Under the pieces are notes generated by a model, which made no database searches, had not been told where the DNA came from, and was given only the letters and a program-made list of their open reading frames with translations. From assembly GCA_024663395.1 (NCBI GenBank), contig JANFAH010000001.1:5642001-5706000 (forward strand): a stretch of DNA of 64,000 bases. The letters run 5' to 3'. Source of the DNA: Pisolithus tinctorius (taxonomy: Eukaryota; Basidiomycota; Agaricomycetes; Boletales; Pisolithaceae). Shown piece by piece: positions 12,901 through 25,025 of the stretch. Every line of letters begins with the position of its first letter. Within the stretch, counting starts at the first letter, position 1. The position numbers and the translations under genes are program-made.

Positions 12901-13128
12901 CCGTATCAAGTCATCTTTTTCTACGACAAGATCCCGACGACACTCTTTCAGTTTTTCGATCTGATCGTCGATGCTTCGTATTTCCGCGTCCAGCGTAGAC
13001 ACGCGAGCGTCAAGGTCCAGGTCATCTCGGCACGAAAACTGTGGAAGTGCATCGGATGAGCCCGCAGCGCGAACGTTCGCGTCTGCATTCTGGTGTTCTA
13101 AAAGTGACATCTCAAGAACGCCATCCAT
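9922..13128 (-). CDS. RecQ-family ATP-dependent DNA helicase, RECQL1-like
   Basis: A 3'-5' DNA helicase for repair and replication-fork maintenance in the nucleus. Domains in order: an N-terminal coiled coil ([19 protein letters not shown] type, near 12930-13000); the [17 protein letters not shown] lead-in; Walker [13 protein letters not shown] (about 12545-12578); [11 protein letters not shown]; the DEAH-type box IDEAHCVSQ (about 12060); [20 protein letters not shown]; helicase motif [18 protein letters not shown] (about 11350); the motif VI block [18 protein letters not shown] (about 11140-11190); the zinc-binding CGHCDNC (about 10800); and a winged-helix RQC region. A long acidic/basic tail follows. 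The N-terminal coiled coil and the lack of an HRDC domain favour RECQL1 over BLM/Sgs1. There are many small introns; 10504-10557 is 54 nt and frame-neutral. I chose the start at 13128; an in-frame ATG at 13212 would add 28 residues. Confidence 0.92.
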
Positions 13129-13581
13129 CTGGTAGAGGATGTGCACAATTGTGTGATTAAGAAAGGTAGAATGACCAACGTACGTCGTCAGATCCGATAT
13201 GGTCAGAGTCATAAAGGAAGGACATGTTCATAGTTCGCAACGTAGACTTCACGGTGCTTGGGATCAATCAAAGTTCTATGTTCCAAAGAAGCTTCACTGA
13301 CTCTGCTGGACAAGGGTTGGCGGTATGTCAGAGTGCCTGAGACGCGTGATTATGTCGTGCCAACGCGACGCGTGACTGTTGTCACGATCACAGGATGGGA
13401 TGAGGCTGTGACGACACGCGGCTGAGTATTGAGTACCAACACCGGATACTGTATTCTCGGCAGCTGTCTCGAATTCAGTGAGAGGTATGCTCGGGCTCTC
13501 CAAAGGACCAATAATATTAGTCAAGGCAAAAGTGGTCGCCGACAGCGACCCGTGAAAGTAATCTACAAGAAGGGTCATAGG
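13129..13581. promoter_or_regulatory. SIN3 - RecQ intergenic region
   Basis: About 450 bp between the SIN3 stop codon and the RecQ start, both on the minus strand. It should hold the SIN3 terminator and the RecQ promoter. A 94-codon open frame on the minus strand (13294-13578) has no recognisable content. Confidence 0.4.
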
Positions 13582-16500
13582 TCAAGATTGTTGTAACTGC
13601 TCTGGTATAGGGGTTTGCGTCCGTGCAGGTATGGGCAACCAGTCCTCGCCAGCCTTTACCCTGTCCAACCATCGTTTTCGCTTTTCCTTCGCTTTCCTAA
13701 CTCTCTTCTCTAGGCCATCCACATCCTGATACCTGCGGTGCAAGTAGTCCTCCGTGCCAGGAACATAGAAGAGACGGTACGTCCGAACGCAGACTCGTAT
13801 TTCCAACGTCCCTTGTGCTGTCAGGTCGGGTGTAGGCTTCGCATCCAAAGGTAGATTTCTCCAAGTCCCATGTCAGCATTAGGACAAGCAACTCAAGATG
13901 TAAGAAGAACCAACCACCTACTTTTGTAAGAATGGTCCTCTCAGACCCGTGGAAGGGAGCCCGCGAGTCGCGTTTTCCTGCCATTGTTTTCAGTACCATC
14001 TGGCCAATGAAACATGGAGAGTTACTCACCGATACATATGCGTCAATGTACGCTTGCCATCGCTCAGCTAAGATCTCCGCGTCGTACGCGATCGAATCAT
14101 CCTTCCCAAGCAGTTGGATCGTCATTGTTTTTGTCGACTGGATCTGATCACCCAAGGCGCCAGAGACGATATAGCTCTGCAAGCATCAGACAAGACAATG
14201 GAATACGTACCCAGTCAATCCTATACACGTTCTCGTCAGGGCCCAGAATATTCTCTGCCAAGCGGCGACTATTCAGCTGATCCTGGTTGGTAGGTAAAGG
14301 AAGAGCTCTGTCACGCTTCAGAAGTTCCAGAAGCTCCTGACTTCGTGGATCTGCGAGTACGAGTTGGACCTGTCACGGGGGTACACATGTGAAATTTCTT
14401 GCTACAAGGGCTCTTCAAACTCACCTGCTTAATCAACGCTCCAACCACTTTATCTATAGTGAATATTCGGTATGCATGCTAGTGACATCCGCTTAATGCA
14501 GCCATGGCCAGGACGGTTTTCACCAGTTACGAACCTTGACACCAAATATATATCGCATCTGTTCTTCGAAGACATGCTGCTCAACTTCATTGTCGAATAA
14601 CCTCTCACACGACTCAAGCATCAGATCATAGAAATGTTCCGCGTGAGCAGCGCGCTCGTCCAGCTGGGGGATTTCGGCGATGGGAGATAGCTTGGTTGCA
14701 GGTGCCCCACCTGTTGGTTCATCGGCCATTGAAGCGGCAAGGTTCTTGAAATATGAGAGGCGGGAGTATACCACCTGCATAAATGCGGTCAGCTCACCCC
14801 AAAGCATATAGAAAAGTCTTTCAAACAAACCTCCAGCAGACGTAGAAATACATAACATACATTGTTACTGTGGAAAACGTGCTTTCTCGAAGCGGGACGC
14901 GTCTGTGAACTTGGCTCCCCATTAGCATCACCTTCATCGCCCGGTATGTTGTCTAGGATGCCAGGCGAAACTGGTCTTGAAGCCGCTGGAGAGGTACCAT
15001 CCTGTCCGCGGTTCTTCCTGTTAGAAGACTTGGCTTGCTCGCTTTTCAGCAACTTCTTCCTGAGATCACCGGAAGATACGCCACCACCTTTCCGGCCTCT
15101 GCTTCCCGCGCGAGAACTTGTACTTGCCGCACTTGCAGTGTCGGCATCATCAGCTACACTGCTGATCTCGTCACCCGTCTCGTTGTCGCCAACATCCTGA
15201 GTGACCAGAAGTGTCTGGTTGAAGGCATCAGGATCAATAGCAAAAAAAAGAGGCACAAAAGTGCGTAAAAATCCTTCTATTTTCTTGCGATCTGCAACGT
15301 TGACCTGGTTTTGCATGCGGTCCAGCAGTGACAAGGTAATCTTGACACCATCCTGCAAGACGGCCATGTCCCCAACCTCAAAGGCCAGCTGGTGCTTCGG
15401 GTGTGTACGCGCGAAGAGCGGGTCAATATATGACGACCGTTTGTCCATCTGTTCGTCTCTGGCAGCCTCGATCTGGCCTATGAAGGCTTTTGTGGTGATT
15501 GCCTTCTTGTCTGCCGTTTTGAAATGAATAGCTTGATGATCGAGACTCTTCAGGTAATTCTGAGCGTCTACCGCACGCCAAACCTTGTTCCATTCCCTCT
15601 GCGCACGTTTCCACGTTTCCTCCTTCGCCTTCAGACGCATGAGAACGACAGGTATCGCCAAAGCTGGTGTCTCCTGCATTGCTTGGAGAACCTCCTGACC
15701 AGCTTCCCGACCGTATATCTTCTTAATAATCCTCTGATGGATGCTCTTCCCAGAACCACCCAAATTTGGCTTCAACTTATATCCAGCTCGCTCCTCCACA
15801 CTGAGCTGCGCGATCTTGCTGTTAATAGGTTCCAACATAGCGATAGTCCGTACGATTGCTTCAATGTAGAAGTCGTACTCGTGACGCTCTTCCTCGCTAC
15901 GGTGCAAGGCTTCCTCGTAAACATTCTTCTTGTGGGCCACAAATCCAGAATCTTCGCTGGACCATGTTGGATGTGAAACCCACTCATCGTTCAGCACGGA
16001 CCGGCACATCTCATCCCGACCAGAACACGCCACATGAGCCTCCTGGAAAGTTTATGTCAGAAAGGGCAAGAAGATCAACAATAAAATACTAACGCTTGCT
16101 GGTATCCTCCGGTAACTCCCTTGTTGTAGACCAGTGTTGATGCGACCAGGCCTGAGTGGCATGTTAGGTATGCTCTGGCCCTGTGCCCTAGCCCACGCTT
16201 GCTGCTGCTGCTGTTCTTCCAGTATCCAGCGTTCTCTTTCTCGACGATCATCCCAACATAATATTTCGCGAAACTGGCGCATTAAATCCCCATCACCAAG
16301 AAAATTACGGGCCTCGCGGACCAGTCGAGCGGTATCAATTAGCTCTTGTGTGAAAAGATTCACAAGTTTCAAAAACTCGTTAAACGCTTCACGATTGTTA
16401 ATTGCACGCTTGACGCGATCGAAGAAGTGCGTCTCGTCCAGGCCAATACCGGGAGGGTTGAACATCGTTGAGTGGGTCCCGTATGTCGGCGACCCGATGG

Positions 16501-18081
16501 GTTCGTAACCATCTCCGTTGGCTTGTTTAGGCTTTAACTGATTGAGTCAAAGGTGCTATCATGAATAACCGTAAGAGCACGTTACCCTAGGTAAATTGAT
16601 TTTAGAAGCGGTGTCCCTCTCGCGCTCGTTGGCTCTGCGTTTTCTCTTTTGAGGAACAGTTGCAGCTTCCGCAACAGCAGTCAAGGATATGTCTGATTTA
16701 CGCCTCATAGATCTTCCATCCAAAGGGGTGCTTGATCTCGTGCGCCTTTCGGATGGAGCGACCGCTAGGAAAGTCTCTTCTGTTTCGTCGAAGAGTGCTT
16801 GACTCTTCTCCGGCATGAATATGCGGAAATCAGAACGTAGATCCGGGTCATCCTTGAAAAGCCTGGCAATTTCGGCTGAAACCTCTCTCTAGATCGATTC
16901 GAAAATGTGAAAATGAGTGACGTGCGGTAAGAACGAGGCGCGCTCACTTCGTCAACCGCATCTGCCATGCTGTTGTGATACCTCCCTAAGATCTCCAAGA
17001 AACGGCGGTACGTCCCTTCGTCGCACCGCTGCTTAATCTTCTGCACGTACTGTACAGCGGGCTCGATCGAAACGCTGTCCACGCCATAAGTGATCGAATC
17101 AGATGGAAGGCTATCGGTCTGGGCCGTTCCTATGGTGCTGCTCCCCACTGGGCCGTTAAGATGAGTGAATGTCGGCCACTGGGTACTACCACTGGGCCCC
17201 GGCACGTCTTCATGGGTAGACTGGACTACCGTACCTGACGGTGTCGTTACTGTAATGAATGCAGACTGTTGAGGATCAGAAGAGCATTCAATGCGATAAC
17301 CGACAGGCAAGAACGTGTTGAATCCTTGGATAAGCGCTGGGTGACCATTGAACAACTGTGATACACGTCGGATGACGCCAGGTGTATCTATCCTAGTATG
17401 TCGTCAAAGAGGTGTGATTGACCGATGCTGTGAATAGAATGAGAAAACGGGGACTTACAGCTGACTCTTGAAGTCCTTCATAATGTCCAAAAAGTGATTG
17501 TACACTTCAGGTTGGTCGTGGAATTGAACCTTGACAGCGTCAAGGTACGAGAGGGCATCAGATACGTTGAGAGGACGATCTACGGATTGGGCGTCGAAAC
17601 AAGATACTGATGGGAGGCGCAGACTGGAAGCTGAAGGATGTAGCGATTGCTCGGCGTCCAGGGGAGTGGAAGGTGTATTAGACAAGGAGTCTGGGGGCAA
17701 CTGGGTTTCAGGCATGCTAAGCTCTGGATTGGACGAGTGTTCGGAGCGAGACGAAGGTTCGCCGGGTGCCGACTCGCTTGGAGCCACAGTGGGTGGGAGG
17801 CATTCTTTCTTGAGTTCGTCATTTTCCGTTACGTCCATCAGTACGTCCTCGGGTGGGCCCAATGGCCTATCAGACGCACGATCAAGCGTCGCTTTGTCAT
17901 CTCGTTCAGTGGGTTCGGGGTTTGCAATAGGTGCCTCGCTAGCGGGGACCGGGGCATCAGGGCTTCTGGAACGGCGTTGGATGTGTTCGGACACCGGAGG
18001 GAAGACATCATTACTCGTTTCCATACTGAAGTCTCGGTCGACATCCATGACGGGTGGTTCTACGACATTTTCTGTGTCCAT
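13582..18081 (-). CDS. SIN3: SIN3 transcriptional corepressor
   Basis: Scaffold of the Sin3/Rpd3-type histone deacetylase complex in the nucleus. The order is diagnostic. A Ser/Pro/Glu-rich N-terminus is followed by PAH1 ([20 protein letters not shown] ... [17 protein letters not shown], about 17290-17550). PAH2 comes next ([16 protein letters not shown] helix, [20 protein letters not shown] ... [17 protein letters not shown], about 16800-17080), then PAH3 ([20 protein letters not shown], about 16300-16440). The Sin3 HDAC-interaction region follows ([20 protein letters not shown] and [20 protein letters not shown], about 15780-16000). A long conserved C-terminal region ends with a [20 protein letters not shown] segment typical of SIN3 tails (about 13740-13810). 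Several short introns split it; the stop is at 13582. I chose MDTENVV at 18081, because the sequence just upstream (TATTTTCAG) looks like a splice acceptor for a 5' UTR intron. An open frame continues to 18144. Confidence 0.93.
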
Positions 18082-18984
18082 AATTGCCGGCTCCTGGAAC
18101 TCGAGTTGGACCTGAAAATATGACGAACTGCACCAAAACTGCACCTTCTGATCGCAAGACGCTCACGTGCATCCACGGTCACGTGCACGAAGATCCAAAG
18201 ACCATGCAGGAGCCTTTGTGCACTATCCACTGGGTATCTGTTGTACCGTACATCGGCTGAACTTAGCTAGGTGCGTTCTATGTTATCGTGATGTAGTGGG
18301 TTGTTGTTGGGTTTTCGGATCCACTGGACCGCCAGAAGTTCCGAAGTTACACTCACTAATATTAACCCCTTCGTTCACTTCCAACTTGGTGATGCCATAT
18401 TCCGCCCTGCCGTCAAGCAAGGTGTCTACCGAATTCTGAGAATACTTTCTGAGGAATGAAGTATGCAGAGCTTGAGCATCGGTCTTAAGCTTTGACCATT
18501 ATATTATACACACTCAAGTGCACCACAGTCTTAACCCGATTCTTGAATCTTGGTCAATGTGGTACAATTTGGGTTCATCCCGTAATTCGCCATTTGGCGG
18601 TCGGTGCCTTCGATTCCCAGGTTCGGATGTCATCGCCTTAACCGTCACACGATGGGAAGCAGTCCTGAATGCCTTATTAGACCGCGTCAAGCTACCATGC
18701 TTACCTTGAGACAGAATAGATGAAATCAGCGGCAGGAGAGAAACAACAGTGTAGGTCACACACGTAAGGAATAAGGGTTGGTCCTACTGGTCTATATGCA
18801 GAAAAGCAAATCCCACCATCACGATCGGTTTTAGGGGCAGTTAGATAGCACATAATACGAACGTATTCTGCTCGTGCATAATTTTATATTTTCCAGCGAA
18901 CCTGCATTTACTGCAAACATTTGATTCATGTATCATAGGGGATTACTATGGAAAACCCACGCATGCAGTCACCAGCCCTCAGCT
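18082..18984. other. Intergenic region, SIN3 promoter side
   Basis: About 900 bp between the SIN3 start and the DPH3 stop. Only short overlapping open frames are present (up to 90 codons), with no domain signal. It probably includes the SIN3 promoter and 5' UTR (with a possible UTR intron ending near 18109) and the DPH3 3' UTR. Confidence 0.4.
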
Positions 18985-19394
18985 TCAGGCACATAAAGCA
19001 ACAGTGGGGACCTTCACATCCTCACGCAGCACGAGTTTTTCAAGCGCATCTTCGAAGTGGTCATCATCCGACTCCGACTCTTCTGACTCATCCTTGTCGT
19101 TCTGTCCAGCGTCCCGCTCATCGTCAGGTGGTTCGTCCTCAAAGTCCAACTGCATATAGTAAACAATGTTGGAGCGCGTTTCCTGGTCAGCGGAGGGAAT
19201 GGAATGCGTACCGGGTCATATATAACCCTGATGACAAGACTGCAGCTCGGACATGCCGCGACGTCTTCGTAATTTGCGAGCTGCTTCCGAGAAATTTCGA
19301 AGCGATCTCCGCAGGGGCATGGGTAGTGATACACACCCTTTACTTCATCCCAGGTCATATCTTCGATTTCTATCTCGTCGTAGTATGCGCCCAT
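18985..19394 (-). CDS. DPH3: Diphthamide biosynthesis protein 3 (CSL zinc finger)
   Basis: DPH3 supplies electrons, as a small iron/zinc-binding protein, to the Dph1-Dph2 step of diphthamide synthesis on elongation factor 2, and to tRNA wobble modification through Elongator. Exon 1 (19394-19212) encodes 61 residues with the signature [10 protein letters not shown] and the four metal-binding cysteines in CPCGDRF and ACPSCSL. Exon 2 codes an acidic tail ending [10 protein letters not shown]..., stop at 18985. The splice is odd. The nearest good acceptor (TATGCAG, at 19149) puts the tail out of frame, whereas the next AG (CTTGAG, exon starting 19137) keeps it in frame and gives 111 residues. Either the distal acceptor is used or there is a one-base indel just before it. 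Confidence 0.9.
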
Positions 19395-20170
19395 TGGTGA
19401 GATAGGACTGGCGGCGATAGCTAGATGTGATTAGGTTCAAACCTGTCACTGAGTCATATGAAGAATCAGGATCTTGAGCAATGTTGCACAGCCACTCGAG
19501 GCCACGTGATGCTCAGTTAATATTGAAAATGAATGGAGTTGAAGGCAAGATAATTTTTAGACAAGGTCAGTTCCATGCCACATAATGCGGTTTGCAATGC
19601 GTGTTGTGTAGTATTGACCTCGTTAACCTCCCTCTCTGTCATTCCTAGAACTTATCGCGCAGCGATAACACATCACTTTGACGATAAGCACCAGTGAGGT
19701 CATGCCAGGAGTCACCTGTCTAACCTCCTGTCACTGCTGAATGTTGAACCACCATAACGTTCTGCAGTTTGCGCCTTGGGCGTACTGCATTTAGAAATCT
19801 CTCCGTGACAGTAACACGTATGTGTGGTCATTGAACATTGCTGGGTTTCCCAGCGGGTTGAACACTTGACTCAACATTACCTTATTCCCTTCGAAAGCCT
19901 CCGATGAACTTGACTATGTCCGCTATTCTCCCATGGAGAATCGCCGAGATTACATACATTCTAGCTGGGCCAGGAACTATCTTCGTTGCGGCCTTGCTGC
20001 CCAGTGTATCACACTTGATTTCCAGATGGGTTTCCTAACATGCAATCGGCCAGTCTCCCACATCCCAAATGACAGGAGTGGCCCGCAAGCGAGGAGTACA
20101 ATTACAACATGTGCGCTTCGCAGTCTATAAAGATGCGATGTATTGCGCATTCAGGGAAGATGTAAGCACC
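19395..20170. other. Divergent intergenic region DPH3 / MFS
   Basis: About 775 bp between two divergent genes, so it should hold both promoters. No other gene is visible. A CACGTG-like E-box motif (GCCACGTGAT) lies near 19501. This is worth noting because the window also encodes a bHLH factor, but it could be chance. Confidence 0.4.
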
Positions 20171-22243
20171 ATGGCATCCCCTTCACGAGTCTCTGAGGCT
20201 CCTGTCATCCGCAAGAACATTCCAAGCGATTCTTCACCTTTGACGTCTCCCGTCGTTATAGATCATGAAATCCCTGATGGGGGTTTGAAAGCATGGTGTG
20301 CTGTTCTTGGGTCGTAAGTATTGACTTTTCAACAACCGCCATGTTAATTTTACATCGTCACTCTAGCTTCCTTGCCCAATTCTGCGGATTTGGGTGGGTC
20401 AACGACGTCTGTGGAGTGATTGGTGCACGCTAGTAACTCACTGCAACAGCTACGCAAGCGCTTTTGGTGTCTACCAAGGTGCGCGCCGTGTACTGCCTAA
20501 AGCGTAGGATAATTCCCCAGAAGAGGTGCTGACACTCGTCATATCATTTTGGTTTACCGTCTTTCAGAGTATTATTCGCGGGTTTACCTGTCATACGAGA
20601 GTTCATCGGCGATTTCGTCTGTATTCTTTAATCCTTCCATATCTCCGTTTTCACACGCGAAATTCCAGGTGGATTGGCGGTTTGAGCGCATTTTTTGTAA
20701 CAGCCATAGGCCCTATATGTGGGCCGCTCCACGATCGTGGATATTTGTGAGGCGATTTTGTCTGCGAATGCGTGAAGCAATGGCTGAACTACATATGAGC
20801 TACCTTGTCTTTGTCGGTGGTGCCTTTTTGCAATCCTTCTCGCTCTTCATGTTATCTCTGGCACAGCCGGGGAGTTACTATCAGGTATTCTCACCCCTTT
20901 CACCTCGTTAGGTTCACTGACGTGCTTCAGGTTTTCCTTGCCCAAGGCATTGGGTCTGGCGTTGCGCAAGGGTTGATGTACGTGCCCAGCTATGCAGTTC
21001 TCTCCCAGCATTTCTGCAAACGAAGAGCTCTTGTAATGTCCATCGTTGCATCTGGAGCATCCCTCGGAGGCGTTGTGCATACAATTATGTTGAATAAGCT
21101 TATCAACGGACCCATCGGGTTCGCAACGGGCGTACGGATCAGTGCGGGATTGGTCACAGTACTTCTGTTCATTTCATGCTTGCTCATCCGTACCCGGTAT
21201 GAGATACGGCATGACGCCTTACCTGTTAACACTTGGAAAGCAGCAATGAAGTGCGTAACCGAGGTACCTTCCCTCTTAATGGTTACTGCGTAGGTACCTC
21301 GTTCTCTGCAAGTCTTCGTTCATTGATCACGTTGCAAAGATATCTATTCTTTCAGACAGCATACCTCTACCCATTTTTTTACTTCCAGTTAGAATCCGTT
21401 CAACACGGTCTGAGTACCTCCTTCTCATTCTATTCAGTGAGTGGATACTTAAGCCCCTATCCTTGTTATTGACAATCCAAAGCTGGTCATTGTGAATGCC
21501 GCTAGTTTCTGTGGCAGGTTGTCTGCCGGCGTCATTGCCCACTTCATCGGTGTCGTCGACTTGACAATCCTTTCGACTCTTGCATGTGCAGTGTTACTCG
21601 GAGGAATGATTGGGCTGAGTAGCATGGAAAGCTTTATCGTACTTGGGCTGCTGTACGGCCTCTTATCTGGGATGAGTGCGTTTCCATCTTCTCGCGCTAT
21701 GCTGTTGATGGATTGAGCGGATACAGATATCGCAATGATGGCGCCGTTCATGGCTCTCATTACGACGAACCCATCCGAGCTTGGGTAAGTCATTGCTGAT
21801 ACCGCTCCTTGAGAGCCTGCATCCCTTTCCAAATGATTATCATAGGGTGCGTATGGGGATCAGTTTCGCCATCACAGGTAGGCGTCTGGCGTTCAGGGAC
21901 TACGAGAAACTGACGTATATGTTGTTCTCAGGGTTTGGTCTTCTTGTTGGTGGGTAACTTTGTTCTGTTTTTGTTTCCCGCACCAAACCCACTGTGACCG
22001 CCAGGATCTCCGATATCAGGCGCGTTGTTGACAAAGCAGTATATCTGGTGGGCACCTGCTCTGTTCTGTGCAGTAAGTTGTGATAGTCGCTACGTTATAC
22101 TTGGCCTGTGCGCTGACAAGGGTGATACATAGATTATTGCCTTCGTCGGAGGTATTTTATTCGTCATCTTGCGGATGAGAATCACTCGCCCTTCGGAGGC
22201 TCGGAGGCAAAGTTTGCCGGAATCATTGAAAGTGAACGAGTAG
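20171..22243 (+). CDS. MFS transporter, monocarboxylate-permease type
   Basis: A plasma-membrane or organellar secondary transporter of the major facilitator superfamily, fungal monocarboxylate/MCH-like group. Fifteen exons can be joined in frame to exactly 440 residues. Exon starts are 20171, 20367, 20450, 20568, 20669, 20800, 20931, 21294, 21356, 21483, 21727, 21846, 21932, 22005 and 22133. The N-terminal PDGGLKAWCAVLGSF and FGYASAFGVYQ match the group's conserved TM1 entry. Other landmarks are SWIGGLSAFF, GSGVAQGLMYVPSYAVLSQH with the following RRALVMSIVASGASLGG, and a C-terminal GALLTKQYIWWAPALF. About 12 hydrophobic segments are visible, with a short charged loop after TM6. The length is normal for the family, so the gene looks intact despite the dense introns. 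The substrate is unknown; these proteins need not carry monocarboxylates. Confidence 0.88.
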
Positions 22244-22783
22244 GGCTTGCATGTGACAAGTTATAAAAAATAAAGAATGCTAGAAGCACGCACTTGGGCT
22301 TGGCTTAGAATTGAAGTAGGGGAAAGTTCCACCGTAGTATGTGTGCAATATTTGCATACTTGAAATACGCACTTGGTTCTTCCGTGCCGAATCAGCAAAG
22401 TATTTCTGAGTGTGCAATGCAACATGCACGAAATGACCGATTCTTCAGGCCTCAGCGATCAGTATGGCCATCGACCTACAGGAAAAGCATCGTATCATTC
22501 GATTCATGCAATAACAGCTACAAAAGAGTACGTATGTGTGGTTGGTGGAGTCGTCAGTAAATGGGTTTGTTTCTATAATGGCTACACGAGTTTGTAAGGG
22601 CTGAGAGATAGGAGTGTGGCATGCTTGTAAAAGAAAGAAGGCAAATGTAACGAATGGGATGAATGTAGGTGTGTCCCTCCACAAAACTGAACAAGGCTGG
22701 TAAGGAAAAAAAAACTAGATATTAACGGGAATAACGAAATGTAGCATGAGACAAAGTGAGGTGCGGCGGAACTCGGAGCGACC
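22244..22783. other. Convergent 3' region
   Basis: About 540 bp between two convergent genes, holding the two 3' ends. AATAAA-like signals occur (for example ATAAAAAATAAAG near 22263). No gene is seen. Confidence 0.4.
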
Positions 22784-24543
22784 TCACACGCGGAGGAACA
22801 TTTCAATGGGAATGGGTTTGCGCCTCAGTCCACTGCCTGAACTTGCGCCTGAATCGCAACTCTCGCACTCGGACCAACGGCTGGTCCCTGCGGACGATGT
22901 CGACGAACGAGATCCTCGTCTCCGGATATGGCGATCAGGTGTGATAGGGGGCGAGGGCGTTGTGGGGAAGATATGTAAATGCGCAGGAAGTTTGGAAGGA
23001 GAACGGGTGTGCGAGCGCGACCCTGCACCTGGCGAAGGCCGGGAAGGCGCGTTCGAGTTGATCGCCCGCCGAGAACGCCCGCCGAATACGGTTTTTAAGG
23101 GACTCAAAAGTGCGGTCGTGCTTGTGCGGCTGGGTTCCACAACAGAGCCAAGCGTACTGGTGGACCAGCGGCTGCGCAGAACAGGCGAAGGACCACTTTC
23201 GCAATTATCGTTGTGTCCATGTGAAGAACTCGAAGGCGTGCTCGGGAATGAGAATGGAGAGATTGGACTGCACACTTCGGAAGACTGGAACGATGCAGCT
23301 GACTCTATGGAAGAGCGCGGTGCATCAGAGTCAGTGCTCTTGCGCGGTTGCGAAGCGATGCCATGCATGGCGTCGATCGAAGTAGCTGCCGAGGGAGCCG
23401 TCGAACGTGTGTGCGAGGTAGAGGCAAAAGAGGGCTGAGAGTAGAGACTGTCTTCGTCCTCGTCTTCCTCGTCGAACCACACCTGTTCGAGGAGGATTGG
23501 GGGTTTCGACGAAGCACCCAAATCGTCAGCTAGATCAGCCGTACTGATATCAGCAGGAACGGACACGCGAGGCGGGGGACGAGATTTGATTGTTGGAGGG
23601 GGTGGCGGAGGGTAATTTGGAAGTGAGGGAGCGTTGCGCTTCCTCCGAATCAAGGAATTTCTCGCTGTGATCTGTACTAAGGATGAAGCTCGCGCCGAAG
23701 GGACAGTAATCGGAGGTGTTGGGGGAGGTAGAGACGGAAGCGGTTTTGAAAATCTACTGCGGCCGCCGCGCTTCGGCTCCAAAGTTTCCGCAGCTAGGAC
23801 CGCAGCTTCGCTCGAAAGGATGATGGAATCCGGGCGAGGGGCAGAAGTGGTGGAAGAGCTTTCCGAGTAGAACGAGAGAAAATCCTGGAATTCACTGGCA
23901 TAGAAGTCGTAGTCGTCGTCCTTGGTATCCTCCGCTTTTGAGGATGGATTTAGACACTCAGGGGGTTGGCATGCCGGGAAGGAAGAGACATGAGGGGTTG
24001 CTTCCTTCCCGAAGATATCGATGTCTTCTTCGGCCAGAGACATGAATGAATGAGGTTTTGTGATACAGAGGGGACGAATGGTAAGGCGACGGGGGTTGAT
24101 ACGGGGAGTAGGCAACGTCAGACCACCTTCATCATCTGACGCACCAGGCGTCGTGGGAACGTCTTCACTGGACTCGGAAGCACTGGACTCGGAAGCGGAG
24201 AGGGTGGGAGAGCCAGGAGACTCGTCACGAAACATGAGGAGGGCTTCATCGATCGAAAATGTGTAGGCGGAAAGGGTTACACGTGGACACTCATTTAGGG
24301 ATTCTGATACCACCAATGACGGTTGAGTCGGTGTTGGGGAAGGTGGTGGCGATATTTCGGACTCGTTCTCTGAGAGTTCTGGTATGATTTGGAGAGGAGG
24401 CGGTCGCGCCTTCCGTTGAGAAGAGAGAGAAGGTTTCCGGGTGCGGGTGCGCGGAGACCGCTTAAGGGAGGGGCGAGCGGACACTGTGAGGTTCAGGGTG
24501 AGTCGCAGTCGACACCATTAAAGAAGTACTCACGCATGTTCAT
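22784..24543 (-). CDS. Ser/Pro-rich low-complexity protein, unknown function
   Basis: A tiny first exon (24543-24534, ATGAACATGC) joined across a 50-nt intron with a GTGAGT donor to a 1700-nt exon (24483-22784) gives 569 residues. There is no catalytic domain I recognise. The sequence is mostly disordered: basic Arg/Ser/Pro at the N-terminus, then acidic patches (ASESSASESSEDVPTTPGAS), a polyproline stretch (NYPPPPPPTIKS), a DEEDEDEDS block, and further Ser-rich tracts ending KPIPIEMFLRV. The C-terminal end (RWSECESCDSGASSGSGLRR) and the scattered SP/TP sites resemble phospho-regulated fungal proteins. The long unbroken frame and clean first-exon splice make it a real gene. It is probably cytoplasmic or nuclear; no signal peptide or membrane segment. 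Confidence 0.75.
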
Positions 24544-25025
24544 GGAGGGTCGTGAGCTATGGAGAGGTTGCAAGGTCTAGATGGTATGGAGTAACTGAAC
24601 TGAAGAGCAGATCTGGAGTTGTCGAAGGAAGAGGTGGATGATGAAACGTATTCATCCAATGACGAGGAGTTAAAGACGGTGGACGAGTGATATATACCAG
24701 GACCGGCTGTGTATAATAATGAGTGTCTTCGCTGACGAACAACAATGGGGCTATAATAAACGACGAGGTGCGTGTCCATTGTGCTCTCCAAGTTCGCCTT
24801 TTGTCGTCTTCCCATTGTCCTTTGTGTTCCCCCCAACAACACTTTGACAACACTTGCCTGTTTTGGACGTCAATCCATGTTCGCGGACTTTTAACTTGTT
24901 ATTTGTCTTTATTTGTGTAGCACGGTTCAATGGTTGTTGATTCGAGCCACGGGTTGCAAGCGGTCCAAGCAGTTCTTTACATGATCTGAACGATATCACT
25001 ACCTTAGTGTCAGCAGCTCCGCATT
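24544..25025. other. Intergenic region
   Basis: About 480 bp containing the promoter of the Ser/Pro-rich gene and the 3' end of the nucleotidyltransferase-like gene. No supported gene; only short overlapping frames are seen. Confidence 0.35.

Noticed and set aside
13294..13578. 94-codon minus-strand frame between RecQ and SIN3
   Set aside because: It has no homology-like features and lies within the RecQ promoter / SIN3 3' region.
17531..18123. Plus-strand frames of 158-194 codons
   Set aside because: They are antisense shadows of the Ser/Pro/Glu-rich SIN3 N-terminus.
18590..18640. tRNA-like B-box (TTCGATTCC)
   Set aside because: The flanking bases cannot form a T-stem and there is no A-box or cloverleaf around it.
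22746..23438. Plus-strand 230-codon frame
   Set aside because: Antisense shadow of the Ser/Pro-rich gene at 22784-24543; biased composition keeps the other strand open.
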